A stretch of DNA of 64,000 bases from FEN-299 sp963717945 (GTDB lineage: Bacteria; Acidobacteriota; Vicinamibacteria; Vicinamibacterales; Fen-181). Positions 16,140 to 24,840 of the stretch are shown here, piece after piece. The notes under the pieces are model-generated. The model did not search any database. It was not told the DNA's origin and was given only the letters and a program-made list of their open reading frames with translations. The stretch covers positions 310,001 to 374,000 of the forward strand of contig CAVQXT010000006.1 in assembly GCA_963717945.1 (NCBI GenBank), read 5' to 3'. Position numbers and translations under genes: made by a program. Position 1 is the first letter of the stretch. Every line of letters starts with the position of its first letter.

Positions 16140-17663
16140 CTATTTCGTCGCGAGCTCGACCGTCGTCAGGAACAGCAGCCGCGACAAATCCTCCATGATC
16201 GCGGGCGTGATGATGTCGATCGAGTCCTTCGACGTGTGGTAGGTCGCGTACGGCAGCGGCTTCGCGCCGCCGGTGCCGAAGGAAATCGTCGGCACGCCGG
16301 CCCACAGGAAGTGCGCCGCGTCCTGCCGCGGGCGCGCGAGGTTCGCGTTCGCGGTCGGCGTCACCGGCCGGTGGATGTACTTCTTGTTCTCGCGGTCGAC
16401 GACCTCCCACAGCGCCGGGAAGTTGCGCCCCGAGCCGGCGCTGATCGACTCGCCCCGCCCGACGCTCTCAAGGTTCAGCATCGCCTTCGTCTTCTCGTTC
16501 GGCATGAACGGGTGGGCGACGTAGAACTCGGCGCCCTTGACGCCCTGCTCCTCGGCGCCGAACAGCACGAAGACGATCGAGCGTTTGAAGGGGATCTTCG
16601 ACTCGGCCAGCGCCTGCGCCGCGCCGAGCAGCACGGCCACACCCGACGCGTTGTCGTGCGCCCCCGGCATCAGCAGCGGGTTGAAGCCGAGGTGGTCGAG
16701 GTGCGCGCCGATGACGATCGCTTCCTGCCTGAGCGCCGGGTCGGTCCCCTCGATCCAGGCGACGACGTTCGATCCGATCCCGTCGGGATGGTGCTCGGTC
16801 TTGTTGACCATCGTCATCACCTTGCCGGTCGCGAACGACGCCGGCTTGAGCGTCGTCTGAATGCTCCGGACGAGGTCGTCGTGCTTGCGGCCGGTGCCCG
16901 CGAAGACGTCGTCGACGACGGTGCGCCCGACGGAGGTGAAGCCGAAGCCCTTGGCGAACACGCAGTTCGGATTGGCGAGGAGGTAGTTGTAGACGACGCC
17001 GGCGGCGCCGTGCTTCACCGCGTTCTGCACCTTGTAGTCGTGGAACGAATAGGGCCGCCACTTCTTGAAGAGCTCGGCGTCGCGGTTGGGGCCGACCGGC
17101 GACTCGGGCTCCATCATCACGAGCTTCCCCTTCACGTCGACGCCCGCGTAGTCGTCGTAGCCGAGCTCGGGAGCCGTCGTGCCGTAGCCGACGTACACCA
17201 CCTCGGCGGTGATCGTGCCGGAGTCGGACGTCGAGCCCGGGAAGAACTCGTCCTCGAGCACGTAGGGCCGCTTGATCGTGTCGCCGTTCGGCAGCTTGAC
17301 GTCGAGCGAGAGCGCCCCGCCGGGGAGCACGAGCGTGTAGGGGTCCGGGAACTTCTGGTAGAAGGTGCCCTGGTCGCCGGCCGGCTTGATCTTCCACGAC
17401 GCCAGCAGGTCGGCGGCCCACCTGGCGACCGCATCGTAGGCCGGCGTGCCGGTCAGACGCCCCTCGTACCTTGGCGAGGCCATCAGCTTCACGTAGTCGT
17501 AGAGCGTCTGGCTCGTGATCGAGTGCATGTCGATCATGAGCCGGTCTTCGCTCAGCGGGTCGGCGGACTGGGGCTGCCGCGCTTCCTGCGCGACGAGGGC
17601 CGACGAGAAGACCAGCACGCCGGCAAGGAGCCAGGCAAGGCGGAAATGGCGAACTCGTGTCAT
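16140..17663 (-). CDS. Secreted M28-family metallopeptidase with PA domain
   Basis: 507 aa with a signal peptide (about residues 1-26). A protease-associated (PA) domain lies at roughly 150-280. The M28 zinc motifs follow in order: GAHLDHLG, HDNASGVAV, FGAEEQGVKGAEFY (catalytic Glu followed by a zinc ligand), RQDAAHF and YHTSKDS. The bridging Asp and all expected ligands are present, so the enzyme should be active as an aminopeptidase. Two adjacent ATGs (17666 and 17663) share the GAGG site; the second is used here. Confidence 0.93.
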   Translation of the reverse strand: MTRVRHFRLAWLLAGVLVFSSALVAQEARQPQSADPLSEDRLMIDMHSITSQTLYDYVKLMASPRYEGRLTGTPAYDAVARWAADLLASWKIKPAGDQGTFYQKFPDPYTLVLPGGALSLDVKLPNGDTIKRPYVLEDEFFPGSTSDSGTITAEVVYVGYGTTAPELGYDDYAGVDVKGKLVMMEPESPVGPNRDAELFKKWRPYSFHDYKVQNAVKHGAAGVVYNYLLANPNCVFAKGFGFTSVGRTVVDDVFAGTGRKHDDLVRSIQTTLKPASFATGKVMTMVNKTEHHPDGIGSNVVAWIEGTDPALRQEAIVIGAHLDHLGFNPLLMPGAHDNASGVAVLLGAAQALAESKIPFKRSIVFVLFGAEEQGVKGAEFYVAHPFMPNEKTKAMLNLESVGRGESISAGSGRNFPALWEVVDRENKKYIHRPVTPTANANLARPRQDAAHFLWAGVPTISFGTGGAKPLPYATYHTSKDSIDIITPAIMEDLSRLLFLTTVELATK

Positions 17664-17773
17664 CATGGAACCTCGATTAGTCTGAGGGGTCGGAGCGGTT
17701 GTTTCGGCCTACGTTATTGAATTCCGGAGCCGCAATCCAGAGAATCCGCTCCGCGGGTAGTCGGTAGGCGGTG

Positions 17774-17848
17774 GCGCAGGCCTGAAGGCCTGCGCTATCT
17801 GGGAATCTCTGCAAGCTCTGCGGATAGCGCAGGGCTTCAGCCCTGCGC
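17774..17848. repeat. Inverted pair of REP-like palindromes
   Basis: Palindromes at 17774-17795 (GCGCAGG with CCTGAAGG centre) and 17827-17848 (GCTTCAGC centre) face each other across a 31-bp spacer; the inner flanks read TATC and GATA. Heptamer words of the type GCCGTGA and GGCGCGA follow at 17847-17880. Confidence 0.88.
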
Positions 17849-17897
17849 CGTGAGCCGTGAGGCGCGAGGCGTAAGCCGGTCAAGCGAGGAACGAAGA

Positions 17898-18137
17898 ATG
17901 CCCCTGTTCGAGTATCGATGCGAGTCGTGCGGTCACAAGTTCGAGCACCTGGTGCGCGCCGGCGTCGCGCCGGCCTGTCCGAAGTGCGAGGGCCAGAAGC
18001 TCGAGAAGCAGTTGTCGGTGTTTGCGGTCAACGTGCCGGCGTCTTCAGGCGGCGCGGGCGTACCCGCCGACAGCCCGTGCGCCTCGTGCGGCGTGCCGGG
18101 AGGGCCGGGGGCGTGTGGCATGGCGGGTCGCCACTGA
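17898..18137 (+). CDS. FmdB-family zinc-ribbon protein
   Basis: 79 aa. The N-terminal MPLFEYRCESCGHKFE and the following CPKC form the two CxxC knuckles of the FmdB/CxxC-CxxC-SSSS zinc ribbon. A second cysteine pair (CASC) sits near the C-terminus in a Gly/Pro-rich tail. The start is set by GCGAGGA just before the ATG. Function of the family is poorly known; some members are regulators. It is monocistronic, between two repeat loci. Confidence 0.88.
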   Translation: MPLFEYRCESCGHKFEHLVRAGVAPACPKCEGQKLEKQLSVFAVNVPASSGGAGVPADSPCASCGVPGGPGACGMAGRH

Positions 18138-18149
18138 TCACGGAGGTCA

Positions 18150-18227
18150 GTTGCCAGTGGCCGGTTTTCAGTGGCCAGTCGATCACACACGACAGACTGA
18201 CGGCCGGTAACTGACAACTGGCAACTA
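18150..18227. repeat. Two-armed heptamer element with 17-bp core
   Basis: Left arm GTTGCCA, GTGGCCG, GTTTTCA, GTGGCCA (18150-18177). Core CGATCACACACGACAGA (18180-18196). Right arm CTGACGG, CCGGTAA, CTGACAA, CTGGCAA (18197-18224) then CTA, which is the reverse of the TAG stop of the ADOP permease. Confidence 0.9.
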
Positions 18228-20804
18228 CTCCATCCTCAGCGCCACCGTCGGCTGGATCCGCGTCGCGCGGCGGGCGGGCAGGTAGCACGCCGCGAGCGAC
18301 GCGGCGGCGAGCAGCAGCGGCGCCGCGGCGAACACGACCGGGTCGAACGCGCTGACCTCGTAGAGCGCGCTCCCGACGAGCAGGCCGATGCCGGCCGCGA
18401 TCCAGAACCCCACCAGCAGTCCGACGCCGGTCAGCACCAGGCCTTCCTTCAGCACCAGCCAGAGCACGCCTCCGGGCGTCGAGCCGAGCGCGACCCGGAT
18501 GCCGATCTCCCGTGTCCTCCGGGCCACGACGTACGCCTTCACCGCGTAGAGCCCGACGACGGCGAGGAAGACGGCGACCAGGCCGAAGACGGCGAACATC
18601 CAGGCGCCGGCCTTGACGACCCAGTACATCACGCTCGAGTCCCTGAAATGCTCCATCGTCTGCAGGCCGAGCACCGGCAGCCGGTCGTCCACCGTGCGGA
18701 TTTCCCGCCGGACGGCCTGGAGCAGCGCGGCCTGGGCCGCCGGCGTGACCGAGCCGAATCGCAAGTGCACGTTCATGCCGCTCCTGAATTGACCGCCGAA
18801 CGGCACGTAGACGTGCGCCACCGGCGCCTTGTCGAACAGGTCGTGCCTGAGGCCGGGCACGACGCCCACCACTTCGAGCACTTCTCGCTCGTCCTTGGCG
18901 CTGTCGATCACGACGCCGTTCCCGCTGGCCGGACCGGCGTCCCCGCGCGCGGGAAACAGGATCTGCTGGCCGACCGGGTTCTCGCGCCCGAACAACTGGC
19001 GGGCCAGCGGCTCGTCGATGATGGCCACCCGCACGGCCACCTTGTCCTGCTCCTCCGCGGCCGTGAATTCGCGCCCGCGCAGGACCTTCAGGCCGAGCGT
19101 CGAGAAGTAATCGGTTCCGACGATGTATTGCACGGCCGACACGCCGGCCGCGCGCCCGTCCTTGCCGCGCGCGTTGTCGGCACCAGGCTTCTGCACCGTC
19201 TTCCCCTCGGTCATGCCGCCAAAGGCGACAATCGACGCCAGGCTGGCCGACTTCACGCCGGGGATCCCGCGCAGCCGGTCCATCAACCGGCGGTAGATGG
19301 CACGGCCCTGCGTCTCGTTGTACCCCGCCAGGCTGGTGTCGACCGACGCGAGCGCCTGCCCCTCGAGGCGATAGCCCGGGTCGGCCTGCCCGGCCTTCAT
19401 CGCGCCGCGCGTGAACAGGCCGGCGGTGGTCAGCAGGGCCAGCGACAGCGCGATCTGCGTGGCGACGAGCAGGTTCCTGGCCGAGAACCAGCGCAGGCGC
19501 TTCCGCGAGTCCTCGCTGGTCTGCTCCTTGAGCTCGGGCACGACGCTCGTGCGCGACAGCTTCCACGCCGGCCCGAGGCCGAAGACCACCGTGCTCAGGA
19601 CGCAGAAGGCCAGCGTCGCGCCGAGCACGCGAATGTCCGGGCTCCCGTCGAAGGCAATCGGCACCGGCGAGAGCGGCAGCAGCGTCGCCACCAGCAGGTT
19701 GATGGACCAGTAGCCGAGCAGCAGGCCGAACGCGCCTCCCACGAGCGACAGCATCATCCCCTCGGTCAGCAACTGCCGCACGATCCGGAAGCGGCTGCCG
19801 CCGAGCGCGAGGCGCATCGCGATTTCCTTTCGGCGCGCCGAGCCCCTGGCGAGCATCATGTTCGCGAGGTTCAGGCACGCGACGACCAGCACGATCACGG
19901 CCATGCCGATCAGCATGGCGAACATTCCGCCCATGTCGCCGTCGTCCTGAGGGCTCGTCGAGATCGACGCGCGCGGCAGAGCCTGCACCGAGAGCCGTTG
20001 ATTCCTGTTCTCGGCCGGGTAGGCCCGCTCGAGCTCGGCGGAGAGCTGCTCGAGCGCCGGTGCCGCCGCCTCGGACGTGAGGCCCGGCTTCAGCCGGCCC
20101 ACAACCATGAGTGACTCGCTGCGGCGGTCCGCGACCGACGTCGCGGCCGTGTCGTCGCGCATGAAGTCGTTCTCGATGAGCTCGTTGGCGCCGATCGGCA
20201 CCCAGACCTCGGGCGCCGCCAGGGAGGACGTCCCGGTGAAGCCGCGCGGCGCGATCCCGACGATCGTGAACGGGCGGGCATTGATGCGGACCGTGCGGCC
20301 AAGGATGCCCAGGTCGCCGCCATGACTCTTCCAGTAGGGGTAGCTGACGATGGCGACAGCGGACTTGCTTCCGGGCCGCTCCTCCTCGGTGGTGAACGTG
20401 CGGCCGGCCGCCAGGTCCACACCGAGCGTGGCGAAGTAGTTGCGCGTCACGGCCGACCCGAACGTGCGCCGCGTGGCATCGGCCTCGCCGATGCCGACAA
20501 ACGACACCGAGAATCCCATGACATTCGTGAAGCTGCGGTTGTGGTCACGGATGTCGAGGTAGCCCGGGTAGGAGAAGCCCCGGTACGAATTGGGCCTGGT
20601 GTGGTCGTGGCTGTAGATCCCGACGACCTGCCCCGGACGCTCGCTGCCCGGCATCGGTCGGAGGAAGAGCGTGTTGACCAGCGTAAAGACCGCGGAGTTC
20701 GCGCCGATGCCCAGCGCGAGCACCAGGATGGCCGTCAGCGAGAACCCCGGGTTCTTGAACAGGAGACGCAGGCTGTATCGCGCGTCCTGGAGCAGGTTTG
20801 ACAT
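18225..20804 (-). CDS. ABC transporter permease, MacB/FtsX type (ADOP family)
   Basis: 859 aa. It opens with the family's standard start (ARYSLRLLFKNPGFSLTAILVLALGIGANSAVF), then a MacB-like periplasmic domain, three TM helices near 285-400, a linking TM near 440, a second periplasmic domain, and three TM helices containing RRTREIGIRVALGS. It ends PARRATRIQPTVALRME. GAGAGGA precedes the ATG. As with the copy at 4691-7153 there is no ATPase gene nearby. Substrate unknown. Confidence 0.93.
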   Translation of the reverse strand: MSNLLQDARYSLRLLFKNPGFSLTAILVLALGIGANSAVFTLVNTLFLRPMPGSERPGQVVGIYSHDHTRPNSYRGFSYPGYLDIRDHNRSFTNVMGFSVSFVGIGEADATRRTFGSAVTRNYFATLGVDLAAGRTFTTEEERPGSKSAVAIVSYPYWKSHGGDLGILGRTVRINARPFTIVGIAPRGFTGTSSLAAPEVWVPIGANELIENDFMRDDTAATSVADRRSESLMVVGRLKPGLTSEAAAPALEQLSAELERAYPAENRNQRLSVQALPRASISTSPQDDGDMGGMFAMLIGMAVIVLVVACLNLANMMLARGSARRKEIAMRLALGGSRFRIVRQLLTEGMMLSLVGGAFGLLLGYWSINLLVATLLPLSPVPIAFDGSPDIRVLGATLAFCVLSTVVFGLGPAWKLSRTSVVPELKEQTSEDSRKRLRWFSARNLLVATQIALSLALLTTAGLFTRGAMKAGQADPGYRLEGQALASVDTSLAGYNETQGRAIYRRLMDRLRGIPGVKSASLASIVAFGGMTEGKTVQKPGADNARGKDGRAAGVSAVQYIVGTDYFSTLGLKVLRGREFTAAEEQDKVAVRVAIIDEPLARQLFGRENPVGQQILFPARGDAGPASGNGVVIDSAKDEREVLEVVGVVPGLRHDLFDKAPVAHVYVPFGGQFRSGMNVHLRFGSVTPAAQAALLQAVRREIRTVDDRLPVLGLQTMEHFRDSSVMYWVVKAGAWMFAVFGLVAVFLAVVGLYAVKAYVVARRTREIGIRVALGSTPGGVLWLVLKEGLVLTGVGLLVGFWIAAGIGLLVGSALYEVSAFDPVVFAAAPLLLAAASLAACYLPARRATRIQPTVALRME

Positions 20805-20882
20805 GGATGTCCTCTCGATCCGGCTCGCCTCGCCGGCCCTGAGGAAGGTTACGCACGGCGGGGCGGAAGGGTTCCCTTTTCA

Positions 20883-20985
20883 GCGCAGGGCTAAAGCCCT
20901 GCGGTATCTGATCTTTCGTGAGTCTGATGGCCCTGCGCTATCTGAAGTCGTGAGGATCAGATAGCGCACGGCTTCAGCCGTGCGC
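20883..20985. repeat. REP-like palindrome cluster
   Basis: Full palindromes at 20883-20904 and 20964-20985 in inverted orientation, with an extra half-site (CCCTGCGCTATCTG) at 20931-20944 between them. It fills much of the 199-bp gap between the ADOP permease start and the amidase stop. Confidence 0.85.
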
Positions 20986-21003
20986 CGCTCGGGGCCTCCG
21001 TCG

Positions 21004-22651
21004 TCACAGCGCGGCCGTGGGGAGGAAGCGCGGCGGCCGCCGGTGCTTCGTCGCCCGCTCGAACGCGAAGGCGTAGCCGAGCAGCTTCCCCTCGGTAAAC
21101 GCCGGCCCGAAGAACGAGAGGCCGACCGGCAGGCCGAAAGCGAAGCCGGCGGGCACGGTGACGTGCGGGTAGCCGGCCACGGCCGCGAACGTCGAGCAGC
21201 CGTTCGGGCCGTAGTCCAGGTTGACGAGGTCGGTGAGCGACGCCGGGCCGCTCGTCGGGGCGACCAGCGCGTCGAGGCGGTGCTTCGCCGCCACGGCGTC
21301 GATGCCGAGCGTGCGCGTCCACTGGCGGCCGTTTGCCAGCGCCGTCTTGTACTTCAGGTCGGTCAGCGCGCCGGCCTTCTCGGCCTCGAGGAAGATCTCC
21401 TGGCCGAAGTACGGCATCTCGCGCTCCTTGTGCCGCTCGTTGAACGCGATCAGGTCCTGGAGCGAGCGGGCCGGCGCCGTGGGGCCAAGTCCGGCGAGAT
21501 ACGCGTTCAGGTCGGCCTTGAACTCGCAGAGCAGGACCGTGAACTCGCTGTCCGACACCTTCGAGGCGGGCGGCAGGTCCACCGGATCGACGATGACCGC
21601 GCCCAGCCTGGCGAGCACCGCGATGGCCTCATCGGCGATCCGGTCGGCCGCGACGCTCATCCCGAAACAGGCCTTGCGCGGGATGCCGATCCTGGCGCCC
21701 TCGAGCGCGTTCGGATCGAGGAAGGTCGTGTAGTCGCGCCGCCCCTTCGCGGCCCCCGCCGCCGTGACAGGGTCGTCCGGGTCCGCTCCGACGAGCGCGC
21801 CGAGCAGGATGGCCGCGTCGGTCACCGTGCGCGCCATCGGTCCGGCCGTGTCCTGGCTGTGCGCGATGGGGATGATCCCGGCGCGGCTGACAAGGCCGAC
21901 GGTGGGCTTGACGCCGACCAGCCCGCAGTTGTTCGAGGGGGAGACGATCGACCCGTCGGTTTCGGTGCCGATGCCGATGGCGGCGCAACTGGCCGCAACG
22001 GCGACGCCGGTGCCCGAGCTCGACCCCGAAGGGTTCCGGTCGAGCGCGTAGGGGTTCTTCGCCTGGCCGCCGCGGCCGCTCCACCCGCTCGACGAGTGCG
22101 TGGACCGGAAGTTGGCCCACTCGCTGAGATTGGTCTTGCCGAGGATGACGGCGCCGGCCTCGCGCAGCCGGCGCGCCACGAAGGCGTCGCGCGCGGGCGT
22201 CGAGCCCTCGAGCGCGAGCGACCCGGCGGTGGTCGTCATCCGGTCGGCAGTGCCGATGTTGTCCTTGATGAGCACCGGGATGCCGTGCAGGGGCCCCCGC
22301 GGGCCCTTGCCCGCCCGCTCGCCATCGAGCCGCGCGGCAATGTCGTCGGCCTCCGGGTTCAGCTCGATCACCGCGTGCAGCGCCGGCCCCTGCCTGTCGA
22401 GCGCCTCGATCCGCCGCCGGTACTTCGCGACGAGCGATCGCGCGGACTCCTCGCCGGCCTGCATCTTCTTCTGGAGGTCGCCGAGCGTCGCTTCCTCGAG
22501 GTCGAAGCGGTGGAACCTCGACAGCGCGCGACGCCGCCTCGGCGTCGGCCGCGCCGGCGCTGACAATCCGGCTTGCGGCGATCCCGACGCCGCCCGCGAC
22601 ACCGGTCTTAAGAAAGCGACGACGATCGATGTCACGGTCTGTTGGCGCCAT
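21004..22651 (-). pseudogene. Tat-exported amidase (amidase-signature family), split by a +1 frameshift
   Basis: The mature enzyme is intact: catalytic Lys in PVLIKDNIG, the Ser-rich GSSSGTGVAVAA and nucleophile Ser in GTETDGSIVSPSN, followed by a full-length C-terminal domain. A twin-arginine signal (MAPTDRDIDRRRFLKTGVA, start ATG 22651) is encoded just upstream but in a different frame. Removing one base near 22507 would join ...VEVPP directly to FDLEEATLGDLQ, as in intact homologues. The total length of 1648 nt is one more than a multiple of three. Either this is a real inactivating mutation or a sequencing error. Downstream translation could still give an unexported enzyme. Confidence 0.82.
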
Positions 22652-22667
22652 ATCGTGCTCCCGATCC

Positions 22668-22754
22668 GGCAACCCTAAAGGGTCGCCCTACAGCAGATTG
22701 CCCTCGTCCCTGATCCCCGATCCCTGGTCCCCGATCCCCGGTCCCCGATCTATC
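22668..22754. repeat. ACCCTAAAGGGT element followed by heptamer array
   Basis: A copy of the 24-nt palindrome element at 22668-22691 is followed by words CCCTCGT, CCCTGAT, CCCCGAT, CCCTGGT, CCCCGAT, CCCCGGT, CCCCGAT (about 22701-22749). The association of the same palindrome with CCC-type words is also seen at 2702-2925. Confidence 0.85.
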
Positions 22755-22761
22755 CTGAGCA

Positions 22762-23973
22762 ATGATCTTCCGCGGCTCGCTTAGCGGGCGCTCGGCGATG
22801 CTGAGCGTCAAGGATACCTCCATTTCGCTGGCGTTCGAGGCTGCGTGGGTCGCCGCCTGGGACTTCGGCGGCCGGCTCTACAGCCTCTGGAAGGGCGGCG
22901 AGACTTACCGCCGGGGGCTGAGCGGCCGGCTGCTGCACAAGCCCGCCGGCTCCGCCGACGGGCGAAGGCGCGTGCCGCTCGAGGGCGCGGCCGCCGACAA
23001 CATCCTGGACGAAACCGCCGGGCAGGCGGCGCTGCTCTCCCGCTCGCTCGAGCGCGACGCCCGTGGGTGGACCGCCTCCGACGGAAGCCACACGGGCGCG
23101 GAGGTGGCGGCGATCGTCGATCGCTGCGCGAAGTTCGACGCGGCGGTCGCGCGGGCCGATGCCGTGCGGTTCACCGGGGTCTACTCCCCCATCGGCATCC
23201 TGCCGCCCGACCAGTACCTGTCAACGGTGCTGCAGGCCACCGACGGGTGCTCGTTCGGCACCTGCACGTTCTGCGACCTCTACCATGGCGCTTACCGCGT
23301 GAAGGGGGCCGACGAGTTCCGGCGCCACGTGGAGGCGGTGCGGGGCTACCTCGGTGAATCCGCGGCGCTGCGCGGGCGATCGTTCTTCCTGGGCTCGGCC
23401 AACGCCCTGGCGGTGCCGATGGCCAGGCTCCTCGAGTTCTTCGACGCGATCCCCGGGCCGTTCGGGGGCGGAGCGCGGCCTGTCCACGCCTTCGTCGACG
23501 GGTTCACCGGCGCCCGCAAGACGGCGGCCGACTACGCCGAGCTGCGCCGGCGCGGTCTCGGGCGGGTGTATGTCGGCCTCGAGTCAGGGCACGATCCCCT
23601 CCTCGCCTTCGTCAGGAAGCCCGCGTCGCGGGAGCAGGCGGTCGAGACGGTGCGCGCGATCAAGGCCGGCGGCGCCCGGGTCGGCGTCATCGTGATGGTC
23701 GGCCTCGGCGGGCGGACGTTTGCCGAGGGCCACGTGCGCGACACGGTGGCCGCGGTGAACGAGATGGGCCTCGGCGCCGGCGACCTCCTGTTCTTCAGCG
23801 AACTCATCGAGATGCCGGGTACCGTTTACCCCAGCGACGCCTCGGCGGCCGACATCGTCCCGCTGTCGTTCCCGGAGAGGGTCGCGCAGGCCCAGGCCAT
23901 CGGGGCAGGGCTCGCGTTCGAAGGCCCCCCGCCGCAGATGGCCAAGTACGACGTCAGGGAATTTATCTATTGA
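22762..23973 (+). CDS. Radical SAM protein of unknown function
   Basis: 403 aa, cytosolic. The cluster-binding motif is CSFGTCTFC (Cys163, Cys168, Cys171), i.e. CX4CX2C, which is a known variant of the usual CX3CX2C. GLESGHDPLL fits the SAM-binding beta-strand region of the TIM barrel and GVIVMVGLGG a later strand. The 140-residue N-terminal part before the motif has no recognised domain. No partner gene is adjacent (superoxide dismutase follows in a separate unit), so the reaction is unknown. An alternative start is at 22798. Confidence 0.85.
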   Translation: MIFRGSLSGRSAMLSVKDTSISLAFEAAWVAAWDFGGRLYSLWKGGETYRRGLSGRLLHKPAGSADGRRRVPLEGAAADNILDETAGQAALLSRSLERDARGWTASDGSHTGAEVAAIVDRCAKFDAAVARADAVRFTGVYSPIGILPPDQYLSTVLQATDGCSFGTCTFCDLYHGAYRVKGADEFRRHVEAVRGYLGESAALRGRSFFLGSANALAVPMARLLEFFDAIPGPFGGGARPVHAFVDGFTGARKTAADYAELRRRGLGRVYVGLESGHDPLLAFVRKPASREQAVETVRAIKAGGARVGVIVMVGLGGRTFAEGHVRDTVAAVNEMGLGAGDLLFFSELIEMPGTVYPSDASAADIVPLSFPERVAQAQAIGAGLAFEGPPPQMAKYDVREFIY

Positions 23974-23977
23974 CGCA

Positions 23978-24087
23978 GGCTTCGGGCTGCAGGCCGCGGG
24001 CTGCAGGCCGCGCCACGCGATCACCCTGGCCGACCGCAGTGTGACAGTCGCAAGACCGCCTGAAGCCCGTAGCCCGAAGCCGGCAGC
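23978..24087. repeat. Two-armed heptamer element with 17-bp core
   Basis: Left arm GGCTTCG, GGCTGCA, GGCCGCG, GGCTGCA, GGCCGCG (23978-24012). After a 28-bp spacer comes the core GTGACAGTCGCAAGACC (24041-24057), then right arm GCCTGAA, GCCCGTA, GCCCGAA, GCCGGCA (24058-24085). Core and right arm closely match the element at 16079-16130. Confidence 0.85.
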
Positions 24088-24148
24088 GTCCGCTTTGCAT
24101 GCTCCCCCCGCCGGCTGGTCTATACTGAACCTCATCCAGGAGGACTGC

Positions 24149-24724
24149 ATGGCCTACACCGCGAAAGACTATTCGGCGCTTGTCGGCATCCCCGGATTCA
24201 GCGAGACGCTGCTGAAGAACCACTTCACCCTCTACCAGGGCTACGTCACCAACACCAACAAGGTGCTCGACCTGCTCGGCGCGATGCTCAACGAGAGCAG
24301 GATTGCCGCGCCCGAATTTGCCGAGCTCAAGCGACGCCTGGGCTGGGAATTCGACGGGATGCGGCTGCACGAGCTCTACTTCGAGAACCTCGGCGGCCTG
24401 GCGCTCAACCCGAACGGCGCGCTCGCGAAGAAGATCGCCGCCGACTTCGGAAGCGTCGAGAACTGGGAGAAGGACTTCAAGGCGACCGGCGCCATGCGAG
24501 GCGTCGGCTGGACCGTCCTCTACCAGGATCCGGTGGGCGGCCGCCTCATCAACTTCTGGATCGGCGAACACGACGTCTCGCACCCGGCCGGCTGCGTGCC
24601 GCTGCTCGTCATGGACGTCTTCGAGCACGCCTTCATGCTCGACTTCGGCCTCAAGCGCGCCGATTACATCGCGGCCTTCTTCGCCAACATCAACTGGGGG
24701 GCGGTAGAGGCACGGGTCAAGTAA
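24149..24724 (+). CDS. sodB: Iron/manganese superoxide dismutase
   Basis: 191 aa. Metal ligands His25 (KNHFTLYQGYV), His74 (RLHELYFEN), Asp156 and His160 (MDVFEHAF) match the Fe/Mn SOD set. The usual DxWEHAY motif reads DVFEHAF, so one Trp is replaced by Phe. The start is fixed by CAGGAGGA 5 nt upstream of the ATG. It detoxifies superoxide in the cytosol. It sits directly upstream of a bd-like oxidase gene, which fits an oxygen-handling context, though a repeat element separates the two. Confidence 0.92.
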   Translation: MAYTAKDYSALVGIPGFSETLLKNHFTLYQGYVTNTNKVLDLLGAMLNESRIAAPEFAELKRRLGWEFDGMRLHELYFENLGGLALNPNGALAKKIAADFGSVENWEKDFKATGAMRGVGWTVLYQDPVGGRLINFWIGEHDVSHPAGCVPLLVMDVFEHAFMLDFGLKRADYIAAFFANINWGAVEARVK

Positions 24725-24732
24725 CACCTGCA

Positions 24733-24814
24733 GTGGTCAGTTGCCAGTGGTCAGTGGATCACGCGTGACTTACTGGTCACTGGCAACTGGTCACTGGCAA
24801 CTGACCACTGGCAC
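24733..24814. repeat. Two-armed heptamer element with 17-bp core
   Basis: Left arm GTGGTCA, GTTGCCA, GTGGTCA (24733-24753). Core GGATCACGCGTGACTTA (24756-24772), holding the palindrome TCACGCGTGA. Right arm CTGGTCA, CTGGCAA, CTGGTCA, CTGGCAA, CTGACCA, CTGGCAC (24773-24814). Confidence 0.92.
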
Positions 24815-24840
24815 GACCGGCGACGCCCAGGGAGGCTTCG

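Noticed and set aside
22762..23973. The CX4CX2C motif of the radical SAM protein as a broken cluster site.
   Set aside because: This spacing is known in other radical SAM proteins, so it is a variant rather than a defect.
24095..24126. A promoter for superoxide dismutase with TTGCAT and TATACT.
   Set aside because: TATACT is good, but the 20-bp spacer is too long to call a promoter with confidence.
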